From Microvirga massiliensis (GTDB taxonomy: Bacteria; Pseudomonadota; Alphaproteobacteria; Rhizobiales; Beijerinckiaceae): a stretch of DNA of 44,578 nucleotides. The stretch's first letter is position 1. Each line of letters begins with the position of its first letter. This document shows, one piece after another, positions 1 through 8,698 of the stretch. The notes under the pieces were generated by a model that was given only the letters and a program-made list of their open reading frames with translations, was not told the DNA's origin and made no database searches. Where the stretch lies: the NCBI RefSeq assembly GCF_001006805.1, contig NZ_LN811350.1:317965-362542 (forward strand), in the 5' to 3' direction. Both the position numbers and the translations under genes were made by a program.

Positions 1-1844
1 AGGGTCTCGAGATCCATGATCTCGTCCTCGTAGATCGCCTCGCCCGTGGCCCGGTCGAAGCCCGTCTGCACCGTGCGGGTGATGACCTCGCCCTTTGCCT
101 TGGCCTCGGCGACTCTCGCGTTGAAGCCGTCGATGTTGCGCACACCGAGCTTCGACATCTTCTTGTAGCGGTCCTCCATCTCGCGGACCGCCCATTTGAG
201 CGCGATGACCGCCTTCTTGGGATCGGTGACGACCGGGGTCAGGAGATGCGGGATGCCGTCATAGACCGATAGCTCGAGCATCTTCGGATCGACCATGATC
301 AGGCGGCATTCCTCGGGCCGATGGCGATAGACCAGCGACAGGATCATGGTGTTGATCGCCACCGACTTGCCCGAGCCGGTAGTGCCGGCGACGAGCAGGT
401 GCGGCATGCGCGCGAGATCGGCGATCACCGGCTCGCCCCCGATCGTCTTGCCGAGGCAGAGCGCCAGCTTGTGCTTAGTGGTCTCGAAATCCTGGCTGGC
501 GAGCAGCTCGCGCAGGTAGACGGTCTCGCGCTTGTGGTTGGGGAGTTCGATGCCGATCGCGTTGCGGCCCGAGACCACGGCGACGCGCGCCGACACGGCG
601 CTCATCGAGCGTGCGATGTCATCGGCGAGCGAGATCACCCGCGACGACTTCGTTCCCGGCGCCGGCTCGAGCTCGTAGAGCGTGACGACCGGTCCGGGGC
701 GCACATTGATGATCTCGCCCTTCACGCCGAAATCCTCGAGCGTGCCTTCAAGAAGCGTCGCGTTCTGTTCCAGCGCCTCCTCGGAGATCGTCGGCACGGT
801 CGGACGCTTCGGCTCCGCGAGCAGCGTCCGAGCCGGAAGCTGATACTGGCCCTCGTCGAGCAACGAGGGTTGCGCCTCCTGGGAGATCCGCTTGCCGGGG
901 CGGGGAGCCGGCGTCGGAGAAGCGACCCGCGCGGAGGGCGCCTCGCGCCGCGAAACCGGCACAGCATCGAAGGAATCCTCGTCGTCATACTCGTCCTGGA
1001 CAGGCGCTAGGCGTCCTGCAGGAGAACGGCCCGTCGTCTCGAAGACCGGCTCCCGGCGCGCGGTTCTCGCTCTGCCGATGCCGGGCAGGGGTGCGTCGGA
1101 GCGCTTGTGCGCGGCGAGCCGCCGCCGGATGACCGCACGCAGGCTCATCGCCGCATGCGCGAGAGCGCCCAGCGAGACGATGCCCCAGCCGGGCTCATCG
1201 GCGCCCGGCTCGTCGGGCTCCTCCCAATCGCGGGATGATGCCGCGCGTCCCGTGGGAGCTGGCTCCTCGTCGGGATCGGCCGAGAGGGTGCAGGCCCCAC
1301 TGAGCGACAGGATCGCCAGGACGGCAAATCCGAAGCCCACGATGGCGCCGCCCGGTCCGCTCGTCAGGCCCGTCACGGCCTTGGCGGCGGCCAGCAGGGC
1401 ATCGCCCGCGACACCGCCGAGCCCGCTCGGCAGGGGCCAACGCGCCGTCGCCGGGAGCGCGCTTGCGACGGCCGTCGAGGCGCCGCTGCCGAGAATCCAG
1501 AGGGCAACCCGGAGCTGCAGCCGGCCGAGCGTGGAGCCGCGCAGGAGACGCCAGCCCCAGATCACCGGCGGCACCAGAGCCGCGACGGCGGCGAGCCCGG
1601 TCAGCTGCATCAGGAGGTCGGCGATGATCGCGCCGGGCCAGCCCAGCATGTTCCGGATCGGAGCGTCGGTCGCATGATTGAGGCTGGGGTCATCGACCGA
1701 CCAAGTCGCCAGCGCAGCGATGATCGCCGATGCCGCCGCGATGAGGCCGAGCCCCGTCAGCTTCAACGTGCGTTGCGCGATCGCTGCGCGCAGAGTCTCG
1801 AAAAGTCCCTCATAGACTGACGTGGGTCGACGACTCGCGTGCAT
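1..1844 (-). CDS. ftsK: DNA translocase FtsK, N-terminal part (runs off the left edge)
   Basis: Hexameric dsDNA pump that couples chromosome segregation to septum closure. The 614 codons present begin with an N-terminal membrane domain (several hydrophobic stretches within about the first 150 residues), followed by a Pro/Arg/Glu-rich linker and the start of the motor domain. Reading the minus strand at 350-395 gives the Walker A motif GTTGSGKSV, and 240-300 gives the Walker B region LIMVDPKMLELSVYDGIPHL, both diagnostic of FtsK/SpoIIIE. The rest of the motor and the gamma domain lie outside the window. The chosen start is ATG at 1844; an in-frame GTG at 1874 is an alternative and neither has a strong ribosome binding site. 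The linker is short for the family. Confidence 0.95.
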   Translation of the reverse strand, partial: MHASRRPTSVYEGLFETLRAAIAQRTLKLTGLGLIAAASAIIAALATWSVDDPSLNHATDAPIRNMLGWPGAIIADLLMQLTGLAAVAALVPPVIWGWRLLRGSTLGRLQLRVALWILGSGASTAVASALPATARWPLPSGLGGVAGDALLAAAKAVTGLTSGPGGAIVGFGFAVLAILSLSGACTLSADPDEEPAPTGRAASSRDWEEPDEPGADEPGWGIVSLGALAHAAMSLRAVIRRRLAAHKRSDAPLPGIGRARTARREPVFETTGRSPAGRLAPVQDEYDDEDSFDAVPVSRREAPSARVASPTPAPRPGKRISQEAQPSLLDEGQYQLPARTLLAEPKRPTVPTISEEALEQNATLLEGTLEDFGVKGEIINVRPGPVVTLYELEPAPGTKSSRVISLADDIARSMSAVSARVAVVSGRNAIGIELPNHKRETVYLRELLASQDFETTKHKLALCLGKTIGGEPVIADLARMPHLLVAGTTGSGKSVAINTMILSLVYRHRPEECRLIMVDPKMLELSVYDGIPHLLTPVVTDPKKAVIALKWAVREMEDRYKKMSKLGVRNIDGFNARVAEAKAKGEVITRTVQTGFDRATGEAIYEDEIMDLET

Positions 1845-1972
1845 CTTTTCGCTTCGACGGGTTTGACGCTCCACCCCGAGTGTTAGGGAGCGCGGGTTAA
1901 GGGTCGTTTAACCGTAACGATCGCCGGCACGCGTTGGCACTCTTTCAAAGGGCGCGGAGACCCAAAAGGAAA

Positions 1973-1998
1973 AGCCCCGGCCGCAGGAGACCGGAGCT
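1973..1998 (-). terminator. Rho-independent terminator of amtB
   Basis: On the minus strand AGCTCCGG pairs with CCGGGGCT (one G-U pair) around a 10-nt loop and is followed by TTTCCTTTT. It lies about 30 nt past the amtB stop codon and ends the glnK-amtB transcript. Confidence 0.75.
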
Positions 1999-2027
1999 TT
2001 CGGAACGGCGCGAGCCGATTCCAAGAG

Positions 2028-3500
2028 TCAGTAATTGTAAGCGCGCTCGCCGTGGTCCGCGAGGTCGAGACCTTCGCGCTCGCTCTCCTGCGTCACCCGC
2101 AATCCGACGATCGCGTCGACGATCTTGTAGAGAATGGCCGACCCGATGCCCGACCACAGGAGCGTGAAGACGACGCCCTTGATCTGCGCCCACACGGCTG
2201 GTCCGAACGCATAGTCCGCCACCGAGAGCGTGCCGGGATTCGATACGTAGTCCGGAATGCCGACGCCGCCGAGGGCCGGATTGACGAGAATCCCCGTCCC
2301 GATCGCGCCGATGATGCCGCCGATGCAGTGGATGCCGAATACGTCGAGGCTATCGTCGTAGCCGAGTGCGATCTTTACCGTCGAGCAGAAGAAGAAGCAC
2401 ACGGCGCCGGCGACCAGTCCCAGGATGATCGCGCCCATCGGGCCCGAAAAGCCGGCGGCCGGCGTGACTGCGACGAGACCCGCGACGACGCCCGAGACGA
2501 GGCCGAGGAGCGAGGGCTTGCCCTTCGTGCTCCACTCCACGAAGAGCCACGAGAGGCCGGCCGCTGCAGTGGCCACGAAGGTATTGATCATGGCGAGCGC
2601 CGCGGAGCCGTTCGCCTCGAGGTTCGATCCGGCATTGAAGCCGAACCAGCCGACCCACAGCAGGCAGCCGCCGATCATCGTCATCGTCAGCGAGTGCGGC
2701 GCGATCAGATCGCGTCCGTAGCCGATGCGCTTGCCGATCATCATCGCGCCGACGAGGGCGGCCATGCCGGCATTGATGTGTACGACGGTGCCGCCCGCGA
2801 AGTCGAGTGCGCCCCACTGGAAGAGCAGGCCCGCATCGGCCAGGGTCTCGTCGAGAGCAGCCTGCGCATTGGTCTTTGCTGCAGCATCGCTCGCGTCTGC
2901 AACCGCCTGCGCGGCTCCAGCGACCGCATCGGGCCCGGCCCAGTACCAGACCATATGCGCCATCGGGAAATAGATGAACGTCACCCACAGCACCGAGAAC
3001 AGCAGCAGGGCCGAGAACTTCATGCGCTCCGCGAAGGCGCCGACGATCAGCGCGGGCGTGATCATCGCGAACGTCATCTGGAAGGCGATGTAGACGTATT
3101 CCGGAATGACGACGCCGTTCGAGAATGTCCCGGCGACGCTGTTGACATCGACGCCGGAAAGGAAGGCCTTGGAGAAGCCACCCACGACGGCGTTCAGATT
3201 GCCACCATTCGTGAAGGCGAGGCTGTACCCGTAGGTCACCCAGATCAGGCAAACCGCGCAGCCAATGGCGAGGACCTGAGTGAGTACGGAGAGCATGTTC
3301 TTCGTCCGCACGAGGCCGCCATAGAACAGCGCGAGCCCCGGTACCACCATCAGGAGGACGAGAACGGTTGCGAGCAGCATCCAGGCGGTATCGCCCTTGT
3401 CGGGTGTAGGCGCGGCTGCCTGGGCGAGGGCCGGCATGGCGGTCATGATGGCGAATCCGGCTCCAAGGAGGGCGGATACGGAAGTCGAACGAAACGTCAT
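2028..3500 (-). CDS. amtB: Ammonium transporter AmtB
   Basis: Trimeric inner-membrane channel for NH4+/NH3 (Amt/Mep/Rh family). The 490-aa product starts with a cleavable-looking signal peptide (about residues 1-27, ending ALAQA), then about 11 membrane segments. The twin pore histidines are visible at H241 (GGTVVHINAG) and H391 (FGIHCIGG), with signature stretches VPGLALFYGGLVR and GWFGFNAGS. It lies 33 nt downstream of glnK, so the two are co-transcribed, and it ends at a terminator. An oddity is an Ala-rich insertion at about residues 190-225 between two membrane segments, longer than in enteric AmtB. Expression is expected under nitrogen limitation from the sigma-54 promoter ahead of glnK. 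Confidence 0.97.
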   Translation of the reverse strand: MTFRSTSVSALLGAGFAIMTAMPALAQAAAPTPDKGDTAWMLLATVLVLLMVVPGLALFYGGLVRTKNMLSVLTQVLAIGCAVCLIWVTYGYSLAFTNGGNLNAVVGGFSKAFLSGVDVNSVAGTFSNGVVIPEYVYIAFQMTFAMITPALIVGAFAERMKFSALLLFSVLWVTFIYFPMAHMVWYWAGPDAVAGAAQAVADASDAAAKTNAQAALDETLADAGLLFQWGALDFAGGTVVHINAGMAALVGAMMIGKRIGYGRDLIAPHSLTMTMIGGCLLWVGWFGFNAGSNLEANGSAALAMINTFVATAAAGLSWLFVEWSTKGKPSLLGLVSGVVAGLVAVTPAAGFSGPMGAIILGLVAGAVCFFFCSTVKIALGYDDSLDVFGIHCIGGIIGAIGTGILVNPALGGVGIPDYVSNPGTLSVADYAFGPAVWAQIKGVVFTLLWSGIGSAILYKIVDAIVGLRVTQESEREGLDLADHGERAYNY

Positions 3501-3533
3501 GAGGGGAACTCCGCTGCGGTCTGTCGGGAAGGC

Positions 3534-3878
<345 letters not shown>

Positions 3879-3965
3879 TCACCCCTTTGCACCGCTGGCT
3901 TGGCCGAGCCTGCGGCTGTGTTGACGAGAGCCCGCGCCCGAGGACGCAGGCGGCAAGGTCAACTA

Positions 3966-3981
3966 TTCAAGGGGCGTGCCA
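3966..3981 (-). promoter_or_regulatory. Sigma-54 (RpoN) promoter of glnK-amtB
   Basis: The minus strand reads TGGCACGCCCCTTGAA, against the consensus TGGCACG-N4-TTGCA. The -24 element is perfect; the -12 element has GA for GC. The site lies 94 nt before the glnK start codon, a suitable distance for a leader with its own ribosome binding site. Confidence 0.75.
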
Positions 3982-4021
3982 ACCGGTGGCGCGCCGGGGT
4001 GCGGACGAGTTCAGAGAGGAA

Positions 4022-4038
4022 TGCACACGCGCCGTGCA
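4022..4038. promoter_or_regulatory. NtrC binding site (enhancer) for glnK-amtB
   Basis: The dyad TGCAC-N7-GTGCA (TGCACACGCGCCGTGCA) matches the NtrC enhancer consensus in both half-sites. It lies about 40 bp upstream of the sigma-54 -24 element, where an NtrC enhancer would act. Together the two sites indicate nitrogen-limitation control of glnK-amtB. Confidence 0.65.
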
Positions 4039-4085
4039 GAGCCGGATTGCGCCGAACAGGTCCTGCCTGCTTAAAATTTAGGCAG

Positions 4086-4958
4086 TCATTCCGCGGGCAG
4101 ATCGGTCCGCTCGCGGACCAGCCCTTCCTGGGCCACCGAGGCGACGAGCCGGCCGTCGCGCGTGAAGATCAGGCCTCGCGAGAAGCCGCGCGCCCCTGAG
4201 GCGCTCGGTGAATCCTGCGCATAGAGCAGCCATTCGTCGGCACGGAAGGGTCGGTGGAACCAGAGCGCATGATCGAGGCTCGCGGCCTGGATCGAGCGAT
4301 CGAAGACGGTCCGTCCATGCGCGATGAGCGACGAATCGAGCAGCGTCATGTCTGACGCATAGGCCAGCACGCATTGGTGGATTGCGGGATCGTCCGGAAG
4401 CGGGCCCGTGGCGCGGATCCAGACATTGAAATGGCGCCCGAGCGGAGCCCGCGACGTGTAGCGTTCGAACTCCACGGGGCGCAGCTCGATCGGCCTCTCG
4501 CGCTCGTAATAGGCTCGCACGGGATCTGGCATCAGCGGCAGCACGCCTGCTTTCATCTCGCTTTCGCTCGGCAGGTCCTCCGGAGCCGGGACCTTTGGCA
4601 TTTCGGCCGCGTGATCGAATCCGGGCTCCGCGACATGGAAGGAGGCCGACATCGAGAAGATCGCCTGGCCGTGCTGGATCGCCTTGACGTGGCGAGTCGT
4701 GAAGCTTCGGCCGTCGCGCAGGCGCTCGACCTCGTAGATGATCGGAACCTTCGGATCGCCCGGGAGCAGGAAATAGGCGTGAAGGGAATGCGGCGCCCGC
4801 CCCTCGACGGTCCGGCAGGCGGCGACGAGCGCCTGGCCGATCACCTGCCCGCCGAACACCCGCTGCCAGCCGACCTGGGGGCTGCGCCCACGGAAGAGAT
4901 TCCGCTCGAGGGGCTCGAGATCGAGAATGGCGAGAAGGTCGTCGACGGCGCGAGACAT
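4086..4958 (-). CDS. tesB: Acyl-CoA thioesterase II (TesB family)
   Basis: Hydrolyses medium- and long-chain acyl-CoA to free acid and CoA in the cytoplasm. The 290-aa length is usual for TesB, which has two fused hotdog domains. Family landmarks are FGGQVIGQALVAA near residue 40, DMTLLDSSL in the second domain, SLDHALWFHRPF and the C-terminal VAQEGLVR that holds the catalytic Gln. The start at 4958 (MSRAVDDLLAIL) fits the family N-terminus. It is transcribed away from the FAD monooxygenase that follows, sharing a divergent intergenic region of about 150-190 bp. Specific physiological substrate is not readable from sequence. Confidence 0.93.
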   Translation of the reverse strand: MSRAVDDLLAILDLEPLERNLFRGRSPQVGWQRVFGGQVIGQALVAACRTVEGRAPHSLHAYFLLPGDPKVPIIYEVERLRDGRSFTTRHVKAIQHGQAIFSMSASFHVAEPGFDHAAEMPKVPAPEDLPSESEMKAGVLPLMPDPVRAYYERERPIELRPVEFERYTSRAPLGRHFNVWIRATGPLPDDPAIHQCVLAYASDMTLLDSSLIAHGRTVFDRSIQAASLDHALWFHRPFRADEWLLYAQDSPSASGARGFSRGLIFTRDGRLVASVAQEGLVRERTDLPAE

Positions 4959-5152
4959 GGCGGTTCTGTCGCAGGATGCGGGTCGGTCGATCCATCCGCC
5001 ATGCGCGAGTGTCGGTCAAGGCGCAGGTCGGGCACACAATGCAGCCCTGGCTTGACGGCGCTCGCCTGACGGGGGACCACGGTGAACTGTTCGAGGACTC
5101 AACCGATATGATGATCGATCAGCGGGATAGGCGGTCAGACGAAGATACCGAT

Positions 5153-6400
5153 ATGCAGCCCTCATCCTCGCCACGCGTCGTCATCGCCGGCGGCGGGCTT
5201 GCCGGCCTCTCATTGGCGCTCGCCCTGAAACGGAGTCTCGGCGCGGGAATCGAGGTCACGATGGCGGACCCGGCCCTGCGGCGTGATCCCAGCGCCGACA
5301 AGCGGGCCTATGCGATCGCTGCTGCGGGACGGCGCCTGCTCGAGGCGCTCGGGATCTGGCCCCTGGTCGCCGGGGAGGCGCAGCCGATTCTCGAAATGAC
5401 CCTCACGGATTCGAGCCTCGCCGATCCCGTCCGGCCCGTCTTTCTCAATTTTGTGGAGGAGATCGCACCCGGCGAGCCGTTCGCGCATATGGTTGAAGGC
5501 GGGGATCTCACGCGTGCTCTCGTCGCGGCCTGCACCGAGAATGGCGTCGTCCTCAAGGCAGCCGCCGTCGAGCGATTCACTGCCGGATCCGCCGCCGTGA
5601 CGGTGCAATTCTCCGACGGCGAACGATCGGACGCGGCGCTCCTGATCGCCGCGGATGGCGGGCGCTCACGCCTGCGGGATGCAGCGGGAATCGGCTGGAT
5701 TTCCTTCCCGTACGGCCAGAGCGCGATCGTGGCGACGATCGCTCATGAGCGCGACCACGAGGGCCGTGCCGTTCAGCATTTCCTGCCGGGGGGGCCCTTC
5801 GCGATTCTTCCGCTCAAGCCAGGCGGGCCGCTAGGATTTCGCTCCTCGATCGTCTGGAGCGAACGATCGAGCGAGGTGCCGACGCTTCTCTCGCTCGACA
5901 CCCAGGATCTCCTCGCCGAGGTGGAGCGGCGCTTCGGCCTGCAACTCGGACAGCTCGCCTTCGAGACGAAGCCCCAGGCGTTCCCGCTCTCCTTCGGCGT
6001 CGCCCGGCGTTTCGTGGGCGATCGCATTGCTCTGCTCGGCGATGCGGCCCACGTCATTCACCCGATCGCGGGGCAGGGCCTCAATCTCGCCTTTCACGAT
6101 GCTGCCGCACTCGCCGATGCAATCGTCGAAGCCGTGCGGCTCGGGCTCGATCCCGGCTCGGAGGCCGCTCTCCAGGGCTACGAACGGGCGAGGCGCCTCG
6201 ATGTCACTGCCATGGGGGCGACCACCGACCTGCTTAATCGCCTGTTCTCGAACGATGTCCTGCCGGTCCGCCTGATCCGGGATCTCGGGCTTGGCCTCGT
6301 GGACAGGATGCCGACCATGAAGCGTTTCTTCATCCGCCAGGCTGCGGGCGTGGCCAGCGGGAACGCCGCCCCGCGCCTCCTGCGCGGCGAGCTGCCCTGA
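5153..6400 (+). CDS. UbiH/UbiF-type FAD-dependent ring hydroxylase
   Basis: Probable aromatic-ring hydroxylase of ubiquinone biosynthesis. The N-terminal FAD dinucleotide fold VVIAGGGLAGLSLALAL begins at residue 9, and the second FAD motif LLGDAAHVIHPIAGQGLNLA, typical of UbiH/UbiF/Coq6, lies near residue 295. Length from ATG 5153 is 415 aa; an in-frame ATG at 5108 would add 15 mostly charged residues and is not supported by a clear ribosome binding site. Which ring position it hydroxylates (UbiH, UbiF, UbiI or the alphaproteobacterial UbiL/UbiM) cannot be told from sequence alone, so no symbol is given. It converges on ppa. Confidence 0.9.
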   Translation: MQPSSSPRVVIAGGGLAGLSLALALKRSLGAGIEVTMADPALRRDPSADKRAYAIAAAGRRLLEALGIWPLVAGEAQPILEMTLTDSSLADPVRPVFLNFVEEIAPGEPFAHMVEGGDLTRALVAACTENGVVLKAAAVERFTAGSAAVTVQFSDGERSDAALLIAADGGRSRLRDAAGIGWISFPYGQSAIVATIAHERDHEGRAVQHFLPGGPFAILPLKPGGPLGFRSSIVWSERSSEVPTLLSLDTQDLLAEVERRFGLQLGQLAFETKPQAFPLSFGVARRFVGDRIALLGDAAHVIHPIAGQGLNLAFHDAAALADAIVEAVRLGLDPGSEAALQGYERARRLDVTAMGATTDLLNRLFSNDVLPVRLIRDLGLGLVDRMPTMKRFFIRQAAGVASGNAAPRLLRGELP

Positions 6401-6484
6401 ACGGCCGCGCCGATCCCACAAGGCACTCCGCGGAAAGTCGCGTCCCTGAATCCGGGGTGGCGGAGCAGCGTGAGACGGAGCCGC

Positions 6485-7024
6485 TCAGGCGCCGGAAGAC
6501 TTCCGCGCGCGCTCGATGCCCTGAGTGATGAGATTGCGTGCTTCCTCGGCATCGCCCCAGCGCACGATCTTCACCCACTTTCCGGGCTCGAGATCCTTGT
6601 AGTGCGCGAAGAAATGCTCGATCTGCTTGATCGTGATCTCCGGCAGATCGTCGATCGTGTCGTAGCGATCGTAGCGCTGCGTGAGATGGCGGGACGGTAC
6701 CGCGATGATCTTCTCGTCCTCGCCCGCATTGTCCTCCATGAGGAGGACGCCGACGGGGCGAACGCTCATGATCGCCCCCGGAACGATCGCCCGCGTGTTG
6801 GCGACGAGCACGTCGCAGGGATCGCCGTCTCCCGACAGGGTGTGCGGAATGAAGCCGTAATTCCCCGGGTAACGCATCGCGGTGTAGAGGAAGCGATCCA
6901 CCACGAGCGTGCCCGCCTCCTTGTCCATCTCGTATTTGATCGGCTCTCCGCCGATCGGCACCTCGATGACGACATTGACGTCGAAGGGGGGATTCGTGCC
7001 GATCGCGATAGCATCAAGGCGCAT
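6485..7024 (-). CDS. ppa: Inorganic pyrophosphatase
   Basis: Soluble family I pyrophosphatase; hydrolyses PPi to two phosphates and so drives biosynthetic reactions. The 179 residues match bacterial Ppa. The metal-binding signature DGDPCDVLV (residues about 65-73, with the three conserved Asp) is present, preceded by the family motif [12 protein letters not shown]. The start ATG at 7024 follows GGAGATTCCC, a good ribosome binding site. It is a single-gene unit, convergent with the FAD hydroxylase. Confidence 0.97.
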   Translation of the reverse strand: MRLDAIAIGTNPPFDVNVVIEVPIGGEPIKYEMDKEAGTLVVDRFLYTAMRYPGNYGFIPHTLSGDGDPCDVLVANTRAIVPGAIMSVRPVGVLLMEDNAGEDEKIIAVPSRHLTQRYDRYDTIDDLPEITIKQIEHFFAHYKDLEPGKWVKIVRWGDAEEARNLITQGIERARKSSGA

Positions 7025-7192
7025 GGGAATCTCCGGTCCAGGAAACGGGGCGGCCGCTGCGCGGGGCTTCTACGCGCCGACCCCAAAGGCCACAAGGCAT
7101 GATGCTGGCACAGGACGCCGTGGTGACGTCAAGGGCAACGTCGGCCGGAGAGCCGGGAGGGATCTGTCCCGCAGCAGCAGGGAGCCGGGGCC

Positions 7193-7699
7193 TCAGCGAA
7201 ACAGGAAGGCCACCTTTCCGAGTTGCGCGCCCCCGATGCGCTCCTCGACCTCCGCGATCTGCCGGCCGCCGAGCCGCCGATAGAACGCGCAGGCGCGCTC
7301 ATTGTCGCGCAGGGCCCAGACGACGACGCGCGTGAGCTCCCGGTCCTGCAGATCGTTCCGCGCAGCTCTGAACAGCCGTCGTCCGAACCCAAGCCCCTGA
7401 TATTCCGGCGCCAAGTAGAGTTCGTCGACCTCGCCGTCGGCGGGCAGCGAACGGTCGCGGCAACGGCCATAGGAGACGTAGCCGACCACGCCTTCCCCGA
7501 CGTCGAGGACCGCGAGCGGCCGTCCTCGCCCGATCGTGGACCGCCACCATTTCGGGCTTCGACGCGCCAGCATCCGCTCGAGCGGGACGCCCGGAATGAT
7601 GCCCTGGTAGGCATCCCTCCACGACGCCTCGAAGACGCGGGACAGCGCAAGGGCATCTTCGGCCCTGGCGCGGCGGATACTGACGAGAAGATCGCTCAT
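7193..7699 (-). CDS. GNAT family N-acetyltransferase
   Basis: Acetyl-CoA-dependent acyltransferase of unknown substrate. From ATG 7699 the product is 168 aa, one GNAT domain: N-terminal VSIRRARAEDALALSRVFEASW, then the central acetyl-CoA loop motif LAPEYQGLGFGRRLF (Q/R-x-x-G-x-G/A), and the C-terminal NERACAFYRRLG typical of the family. The open frame extends upstream to 7846 but that extension lacks family similarity and a ribosome binding site. It is upstream of nothing obvious on its strand. Confidence 0.88.
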   Translation of the reverse strand: MSDLLVSIRRARAEDALALSRVFEASWRDAYQGIIPGVPLERMLARRSPKWWRSTIGRGRPLAVLDVGEGVVGYVSYGRCRDRSLPADGEVDELYLAPEYQGLGFGRRLFRAARNDLQDRELTRVVVWALRDNERACAFYRRLGGRQIAEVEERIGGAQLGKVAFLFR

Positions 7700-7964
7700 G
7701 ACATGGAACGCGGACAGGTTTTCAAGCTTATCGATTGCCGCCGAAACCACAATGAGTCCCGCGGCCTCTCTGCCATCCTTCGTTGGGCGGAGGCTTTGCT
7801 GTTTAGCCCCAAGTCCCGGGCTAGGAAGGACGCTAAATCGCCGCAACGGCTCTGCCGGGGCGAAGTTGCCCCGGTCAGGTTGTGCTGGTATGGCCCCGTC
7901 CTGCGATCCACCGGCCGTCCTCGCCTTTGCAAACGGTTCAGGCGCTCTCCACGATCGATCTGCT

Positions 7965-8687
7965 GTGATTAACAGGTTCTTAAAGCCGGAGACCCGCTAT
8001 GCGCGTCGCATGGCCCGCATCGCCCGCTGGGATCGACCCCTGCGGGGGCCTATCGGGCGCATCCGCGCCTGGGCTCACATGCTGCTCGTCGATCATGGCG
8101 TGTTCCGGCTCATCTACCTGAACAAGCACCGGGTGTCCGGACGGCTCTGGCGATCCGCCCAGCCAGCTCCGTTCCAGCTCGCGCGGCTCCAACGGGAGGG
8201 AGTCAGGACGGTCATCAATCTCCGGGGCGGGCGCGAGCATGGCTCCTGGCAGCTCCAGAAAGATACCTGCGAGCGCCTCGGGCTGAAACTCGAGGAGTTC
8301 GTCGTGCGCTCCCGCGGCGCGCCGGAGCGCGAGACCATTCTAGGTGCGAAGGAATTCTTCGACCGGATCGAATATCCGGCGGTGCTCCACTGCAAGTCGG
8401 GCGCGGACAGGGCGGGATTTGTCGCAGCGCTCTATCTCATCGTCCATGAAGGGCGCCCGGTCGAGGAGGCGCTGCGGCAATTATCGCCGCGTTTCGGCCA
8501 TTTCCGGTTCTCGAAGACCGGCGTGCTCGACGCGTTCTTCGAGCGCTACCGTGTCGAGGGCGAAGCCAAGGGGCTCGGCTTCCTGGAATGGGTCGAGACG
8601 GTCTACGATACCAAGGCGCTGGAACGCGAGTTCAAGCCGTCCTTCTGGTCGGACCTGCTCGTCGATCGTGTCATGCGGCGGGAATAG
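7965..8687 (+). CDS. Cys-based (tyrosine/dual-specificity-like) phosphatase
   Basis: Probable phosphatase of the PTP/DSP superfamily. With the GTG start at 7965 it is 240 aa. The catalytic P-loop C-x5-R is seen as HCKSGADRAG, with nucleophile Cys143 and Arg149; an upstream RTVINLRGG segment is typical of the family. Bacterial relatives act on phosphoproteins, phosphoinositides or polyphosphate-like substrates, so the substrate is open. Start choice is uncertain: ATG at 8010 is also in frame, and neither start has a convincing ribosome binding site. It converges on the ABC exporter with only 11 nt between stop codons. Confidence 0.82.
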   Translation: MINRFLKPETRYARRMARIARWDRPLRGPIGRIRAWAHMLLVDHGVFRLIYLNKHRVSGRLWRSAQPAPFQLARLQREGVRTVINLRGGREHGSWQLQKDTCERLGLKLEEFVVRSRGAPERETILGAKEFFDRIEYPAVLHCKSGADRAGFVAALYLIVHEGRPVEEALRQLSPRFGHFRFSKTGVLDAFFERYRVEGEAKGLGFLEWVETVYDTKALEREFKPSFWSDLLVDRVMRRE

Positions 8688-8698
8688 CCGACGGTCTC

